A stretch of 64,000 nt of DNA from an uncultured Opitutales bacterium (GTDB taxonomy: Bacteria; Verrucomicrobiota; Verrucomicrobiia; Opitutales; Intestinicryptomonadaceae): positions 62,001 through 126,000 of the forward strand of contig CAKTTC010000003.1 in NCBI GenBank assembly GCA_934613645.1, read 5' to 3'. Below, piece after piece: positions 59,545 through 64,000 of this stretch (the stretch's first letter is position 1; each line of letters starts with the position of its first letter). Both the position numbers and the translations under genes were made by a program. The notes below the pieces were generated by a model. It made no database searches, was not told the DNA's origin, and was given only the letters and a program-made list of their open reading frames with translations.

Positions 59545-61245
59545 ATGACATCAGCAGACGATTTTGTGTTGCAGTTAATGCACGAGCGCGGTTTGGTGGC
59601 CGAAGACATTATAAACACCGCCAAACAGCAGTTGCGCGAAGAAGGAGTCCAAAATTCGGAACTGGACGGCAAAACCATTGATTTGCTTGTGGAAAAGCAC
59701 TACTGCTCCTACGAGGATATCTATAAAGTCCTTTCGGAAGAGTTCAGTATACCGCTCGTTTCGCTTGACGACATCAATATAACCGACGAGGTAAAGGCTC
59801 TTGTAAGCGACAAGATTGTGCGCGAACACAATATCCTTCCGCTCGACGTTTCAAACGGCCAGCTTGAGGCAGTCATATCCGACCCCATGGATATGGATAC
59901 CGTCGACAACGTAAGCCGCCTTGTGGGTATGCCGCTCGACTTGCGCCTTGCGCCCCCGCATACAATAAAAGACGCAATCGAAGCCCAATACGGGCTTAAG
60001 GGCGAATTTGAATCAATTTTCGGCGAAGACGCCGACGGCGCGGGCGTCAAGATGGACGCGGGCAAAGCCACTGAAGAAGACGCGCCCATTATCAAGTATG
60101 TGCAGTCGCTCATTACAGAGGCGGTAAAAAGGCGCGCCAGCGATATTCACCTCGAGCCGCTCGAAAAGCGTTTCCGCGTGCGCTACCGCATTGACGGCGT
60201 GCTTGTAGAAGTGGAGAATCCGCCGAAGCGTTTGCAGCCCTCAATTATCTCGCGCCTCAAGCTTATGGCCGATATGTCCATTGCCGAAAAGCGCGTTCCG
60301 CTCGACGGCAGAATCCAGATTTCATACGAAAACAAAGACATTGACTTGCGTGTTTCGAGCTTGCCCACCGTCTACGGCGAAAGTATCGTAATGCGTATTC
60401 TCGACAAGGAGGGGCTGCGTTTGGGTCTGCCCGAATTGGGCTTCTTCTCCGACGACCAATCGACGTTCGAAAGAATCGTCGGCATGGCCGACGGCATTTT
60501 CCTCGTAACGGGCCCCACGGGTTCGGGTAAGTCTACAACGCTTTATTCGGCTCTCAACTACCTCAACCACCCCGACAGAAAAATCATCACAGTTGAAGAC
60601 CCTGTGGAATACCAGATGACGGGCATCAATCAGGTTCAGGTCAGAAGGGAAGTGGGTATGACGTTCGCGGCGGCGTTGCGCTCTATGTTGCGTCAAGCTC
60701 CGAACATCATCATGATAGGTGAAATTCGAGACCTCGAAACGGCGGAAATTGCAATCAACGCGTCGCTTACGGGTCATATGGTTTTCTCCACCCTCCACAC
60801 CAACGACGCCCCCAGCGCGGTAACGCGTCTTGTGGATATTGGCGTAAAGCCGTTCCTTGTTTCGGCTTCGTTGCGCGCGGCGCTCGCACAGCGACTCGTC
60901 CGCAAAAACTGCGCGGCGTGCAAAGAGCCGTATGAGCCCGACCACAAGGTTTTGCAGGCAATCGGCATAAACGAAATCGAGGCAAAGGGCATGAACTTCA
61001 TGCACGGCGTGGGTTGCCCCAAGTGCAACGGCATAGGCTACAAGGGTCGAATGGGCATTTTCGAAATCTTCATTGTAAACGAAGAAATCCAGCAGATGAT
61101 TTACGAGGGCAGAACCCTTGTGGAGCTGCGTGCAAAGGCGCGCGAGCTGGGAATGAGAGTAATGCGCGAAGACGGCATTCGCAAAGTTTCGTCGGGTCTT
61201 ACCACCGCCGACGAAGTGTTGAAAGTTACAATGGACGAAGCGTAA
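59545..61245 (+). CDS. PilB/GspE-type ATPase, first of a tandem pair
   Basis: 566 residues. The MshEN/T2SSE_N domain at the start (IPLVSLDDINI, HNILPLDVSNGQLEAVISDPMD) is followed by the ATPase core: Walker A GPTGSGKS at 323-330, Walker B IIMIGEIRD with Glu393, His-box FSTLHTNDAPSAV and the zinc motif CAAC...CPKC. It drives extension of a type IV pilus or pseudopilus. A second ATPase gene starts nine bases after its stop, so both belong to one operon with a PilC protein. Confidence 0.93.
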   Translation: MTSADDFVLQLMHERGLVAEDIINTAKQQLREEGVQNSELDGKTIDLLVEKHYCSYEDIYKVLSEEFSIPLVSLDDINITDEVKALVSDKIVREHNILPLDVSNGQLEAVISDPMDMDTVDNVSRLVGMPLDLRLAPPHTIKDAIEAQYGLKGEFESIFGEDADGAGVKMDAGKATEEDAPIIKYVQSLITEAVKRRASDIHLEPLEKRFRVRYRIDGVLVEVENPPKRLQPSIISRLKLMADMSIAEKRVPLDGRIQISYENKDIDLRVSSLPTVYGESIVMRILDKEGLRLGLPELGFFSDDQSTFERIVGMADGIFLVTGPTGSGKSTTLYSALNYLNHPDRKIITVEDPVEYQMTGINQVQVRREVGMTFAAALRSMLRQAPNIIMIGEIRDLETAEIAINASLTGHMVFSTLHTNDAPSAVTRLVDIGVKPFLVSASLRAALAQRLVRKNCAACKEPYEPDHKVLQAIGINEIEAKGMNFMHGVGCPKCNGIGYKGRMGIFEIFIVNEEIQQMIYEGRTLVELRAKARELGMRVMREDGIRKVSSGLTTADEVLKVTMDEA

Positions 61246-61254
61246 AGGATCTGT

Positions 61255-62925
61255 ATGTTTGAAGACCACAACAACGCAATTTTCGATATAATGCTTTCGA
61301 GCGGTCTGCTCACGAAAGCCCAGCTCGACGAATTCGACGAAACGCACATCAATACGGGCAAGCCCCTCGCCGACGTTATTTTGGACTCGGGGTTGGTAGA
61401 CAAGGAAACAATGCTCAAGGCGGTTGCAAAAGACCTCCAGTATGAGTATATGCCTTTCCCCCCCGCCGACATTCCCGAAGACGCCATCAAGCAGCTGCGC
61501 CCCAACACCGCGCGCACCTACGGCGTAGTCCCGATTAAATACGACGATACCAGCATAACGCTCGTAGCCAAAGACCCCTTCAACAACGCCATCATCGACG
61601 ACATCACGTTTACGCTCAACAAAGACGTGAAGCTTGTTGTTATGGATCCCGAAAAGGTCGACGCGCTCATAGTGCAGTCCTACGGCGAAGACAACCTCAG
61701 CATTGACGACGTTCTTTCCGAAATCAAGGACGACGACTTCGCTTCGGGCGACGCCTCCGCGCAGGCGAACGAAACGCCCATTATCCGCTTTGTAAACCTC
61801 ATTCTCCAGCAGGCCATTAAGGACAAGGCAAGCGATATCCACTTCGAGCCGTTTGAAGACCAGTTCAGAATCCGCTACCGTATCGACGGCGCGCTTTACG
61901 AAATGACGCCTCCGCCCAAGAGCCTTGCGCTGCCCGTAATTTCGCGCATCAAGGTTTTGGCGAACCTCAACATTGCCGAAACGCGTATCCCGCAGGACGG
62001 CAGAATAAAAATCACCATTTCGGGCAGACCCGTTGACTTGCGTGTTTCAACGCTGCCCACGCAGTTCGGCGAGAGCGTCGTGTTGCGTGTTCTCGACAAG
62101 GGCGTTGTAAACCTCGACCTCGAAAAACTCTCGATGTCGGACGAAATCATGCAGAATATCCGCCGATTGGTAAAAATGCCCAACGGGATATTCATCGTGA
62201 CGGGGCCGACGGGTTCGGGTAAAACAACAACGCTTTACTCCGCCCTGCGCGAAGTCAATACGGTCGACGTGAAAATCCTCACTTCGGAAGACCCCGTCGA
62301 ATACGAAATCGACGGAATCATGCAGGTGCAGATAAACCACCAAGTGGGCTTGGACTTCGCCCGATGCCTGCGCGCGTTCCTCCGTCAAGACCCCGACAAA
62401 ATAATGGTCGGCGAAATCCGAGACTTGGAAACCGCGCAAATTGCAGTGCAGGCTTCGCTCACAGGCCACGTCGTGCTTGCAACCCTCCACACCAACGACT
62501 CCCCCGGCGCGGTCACGCGTTTGATGGATATGGGGCTTGAGCCGTATTTGATTGCGGCTTCGCTCGAAGGCGTGTTGGGTCAGCGTCTTGTCCGTAAAAT
62601 CTGTCCGACCTGCCGCACGGCGTTCGAACCGGATCAGGAGACAATCGACAAACTCGGCGTCGACCCAATCGAAATTGCCGACAAGAAATTCTACTTCGGC
62701 AAGGGGTGCTCCGATTGCGGCGGCTCGGGCTACCGCGGCAGACAGGGGCTTTTCGAGCTTCTGCTTGTCAACGACACCCTCCGCGACCTCATCACGCAGC
62801 GCGCGCCCACAATGGTGCTTAAACAAAAGGCCATTGAGCTTGGTATGCGCACCCTCCGCGACGACGGTCTGCGCGCAATTTTCGACGGAGCAACAACAGT
62901 TGACGAAGTTTTGAAATACACCTAA
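61255..62925 (+). CDS. PilB/GspE-type ATPase, second of a tandem pair
   Basis: 556 residues with the same architecture: N-terminal helical MshEN domain (LDEFDETHINTGKPLADVIL, ARTYGVVPIKYDDTSITLVAKDP), Walker A GPTGSGKT at 317-324, Walker B DKIMVGEIRDLET, LATLHTNDSPGAVTRL and zinc ligands CPTC...CSDC. Sequence identity to the first ATPase is clear but not high, so they are not a recent duplication. Neither shows the short PilT layout. The two may form distinct or mixed hexamers at the same platform protein. RBS AAAGGA precedes the ATG. Confidence 0.93.
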   Translation: MFEDHNNAIFDIMLSSGLLTKAQLDEFDETHINTGKPLADVILDSGLVDKETMLKAVAKDLQYEYMPFPPADIPEDAIKQLRPNTARTYGVVPIKYDDTSITLVAKDPFNNAIIDDITFTLNKDVKLVVMDPEKVDALIVQSYGEDNLSIDDVLSEIKDDDFASGDASAQANETPIIRFVNLILQQAIKDKASDIHFEPFEDQFRIRYRIDGALYEMTPPPKSLALPVISRIKVLANLNIAETRIPQDGRIKITISGRPVDLRVSTLPTQFGESVVLRVLDKGVVNLDLEKLSMSDEIMQNIRRLVKMPNGIFIVTGPTGSGKTTTLYSALREVNTVDVKILTSEDPVEYEIDGIMQVQINHQVGLDFARCLRAFLRQDPDKIMVGEIRDLETAQIAVQASLTGHVVLATLHTNDSPGAVTRLMDMGLEPYLIAASLEGVLGQRLVRKICPTCRTAFEPDQETIDKLGVDPIEIADKKFYFGKGCSDCGGSGYRGRQGLFELLLVNDTLRDLITQRAPTMVLKQKAIELGMRTLRDDGLRAIFDGATTVDEVLKYT

Positions 62926-62953
62926 TCTTATTTATTAAACCTCATCTATCATT

Positions 62954-64000
62954 ATGCCAAAATTCAAATACATAGCGTCCGACAAAGACGGGCACACGCT
63001 TGAAGGAGCAATCGACGCAATCAGCGAAAGCCGCGCCAGAAAGCAGCTTGCCGAACAGGGACTGTCGGTTGAAAAACTCTCGGAAATGGTCGTAACCGAA
63101 CGCAAGGCTTCGGCTGCCTCCAAAAAACGCCCCAAGCCGCTTTTCGGAACGGGCGTCAGCAACGAAAACGTAACCATTTTCTCGCGCCAGCTTTCGACGC
63201 TGCTCAAGGCGGGGCTTCCGCTGCTGCGCTCGCTCGAGGTCATAGCGCGTCAGGAGAAAAACCCCTTCTTCAAGGGAATAATAGAGGACATTTGCGACAA
63301 CGTCCGCACGGGTAATAAATTCTCCGACGGCTTGGCGCAGTCGCCCAAAGTTTTCGACAAACTCTACATCAATATGGCGCGCGCGGGCGAAGCGGGCGGC
63401 GTTCTCGACGTTGTGCTCGACCGTCTTTCGACCTTTCAGGAAAAGGCGTTGAAGACCACAAACAAGGTCAAAAGCGCAATGGTTTACCCGTTGGTGATTA
63501 TGACTGTCGCAGTTGCGATTGTCGCGATTTTGATGATTTTCGTCATTCCGCAGTTCCAGCAGATTTTCGCCGATATGCTCAACGGCGCGCCCATGCCCGC
63601 CCTCACCCAGATGATTATCAATATCTCCGACTTTATGCGCGTAAACTACATCGCCACAATCGGAATTGTGGTCGGCGTTGTGGTCGGCTTGAAGCTCTTT
63701 TTCAAGACCAAGTTCGGCACGCGCGTGTGGGATACAATGGCTCTGCGCGCCCCGAAAATCGGCGATATGGTGATGAAGTCAACCGTCGCCCGCTTCACGA
63801 GAACTTTCGGAACGCTGCTCGCTTCGGGCGTGCCGATTTTGGAGGCTTTGAACATCACGAAGGGCACGCTGAACAATTCGCTCATCGTTGACGCACTCAC
63901 GCGCGTTCACGACCGCGTCCGCGACGGCGAACCCCTTGCCGCGCCACTCGACCAGCAGAAAATATTCCCGACAATGGTTACAAGTATGGTTGAAGTCGGC
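62954..64000 (+). CDS. PilC/GspF-type platform protein (3' end outside the window)
   Basis: The first 349 residues are seen, starting MPKFKYIASDKDGHTLEGAI. The first T2SSF domain (FSRQLSTLLKAGLPLLRSLEV, MARAGEAGGVLDVVLDRLS), the membrane helix about 171-192 (VYPLVIMTVAVAIVAILMIF) and the start of domain two (FTRTFGTLLASGVPILEALNI) are typical. The frame is open to the window end; about 60 residues are probably missing. It is the platform for the two ATPases encoded just before it and differs from the GspF-like gene of the secretin operon. Confidence 0.93.
   Translation, partial: MPKFKYIASDKDGHTLEGAIDAISESRARKQLAEQGLSVEKLSEMVVTERKASAASKKRPKPLFGTGVSNENVTIFSRQLSTLLKAGLPLLRSLEVIARQEKNPFFKGIIEDICDNVRTGNKFSDGLAQSPKVFDKLYINMARAGEAGGVLDVVLDRLSTFQEKALKTTNKVKSAMVYPLVIMTVAVAIVAILMIFVIPQFQQIFADMLNGAPMPALTQMIINISDFMRVNYIATIGIVVGVVVGLKLFFKTKFGTRVWDTMALRAPKIGDMVMKSTVARFTRTFGTLLASGVPILEALNITKGTLNNSLIVDALTRVHDRVRDGEPLAAPLDQQKIFPTMVTSMVEVG

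Noticed and set aside
60322..61842. 506-codon minus-strand frame opposite the two PilB genes
   Set aside because: Antisense shadow crossing the boundary of two well-supported genes.
1..64000. tRNA, rRNA genes, insertion sequences, prophage or integrase genes
   Set aside because: None seen by motif reading on either strand; no transposase-like proteins or terminal inverted repeats with target duplications were recognised.

Overview
The window is a GC-rich (visibly around 55-60%) bacterial chromosome segment from a Gram-negative (diderm) organism. It encodes a secretin, a TonB/ExbB/ExbD set, LolA-like and lipobox-bearing proteins, and type II secretion/type IV pilus ATPases. The gene families point to the PVC superphylum, most likely Verrucomicrobiota: a putative Na+/H+ antiporter of the PF07399 type, a CoaX-type pantothenate kinase, a secretin cluster carrying a TPR membrane protein, several PilB-like ATPases, a giant Rho, and a large outfit of secreted glycoside hydrolases. 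This assignment is an inference from family content; no rRNA or tRNA gene was seen.

Layout. 1-8566 (+): the 3' part of an aryl-polyene-like lipid/polyketide cluster: MMPL exporter (cut by the window edge), LpxL/HtrB-like acyltransferase, acyl carrier protein, two ketosynthase proteins that each carry an active KS half and a degenerate chain-length-factor-like half, a LolA-like carrier and a small secreted protein, mostly coupled by ATGA overlaps. 8692-11772 (-): exbB-exbD-tonB followed directly by a FabH-type ketosynthase III. 11866-14058: ZIP metal transporter, a divergent PerR-like regulator, an EamA transporter. 14229-19733: propeller-like lipoprotein and a 1293-residue GH2 beta-galactosidase, convergent. 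19833-25083: cupin, lipoprotein HtrA protease, QueF, enoyl-reductase-like MDR protein, lipoprotein, serine acetyltransferase. 25245-32592 (-): compact type II secretion-like operon (secretin, GspC/PilP-like, GspE, GspF, TPR membrane protein). 33094-37153: small lipoprotein, coaX, TPR protein, HhH protein, Na+/H+ antiporter. 37974-41984 (+): dnaK, groES, groEL, with a sigma-54-like element in front of dnaK. 42280-48713: DUF2147-like protein, CPA2 antiporter, gamma-carbonic anhydrase, trmB, TauE-type exporter, purE, RluA-like enzyme. 48882-54973 (-): three paralogous secreted proteins (DUF5696/GH101-like). 55223-59491 (+): hypothetical, def, coaE, and a very long rho. 59545-64000 (+): two consecutive PilB/GspE ATPases and a PilC/GspF protein cut by the window end.

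The least explained material lies between genes. A family of short hairpins with changing but always complementary arms (usually containing ATTG...CAAT), most of them followed by a conserved tail related to CGCCGCCACTTTAGGAAA plus an A-run, occurs in two clusters (32.7-33.05 kb and 50.7-50.96 kb) and as single copies at 48.7 and 55.1 kb. Two G-rich tracts without genes precede cysE and dnaK. Other points of note are the duplicated KS-CLF fusion architecture, the Rho N-terminal extension with AT-hook-like motifs and an Asn/Gln/Arg-rich stretch, and the tandem glycosidase-like paralogues.
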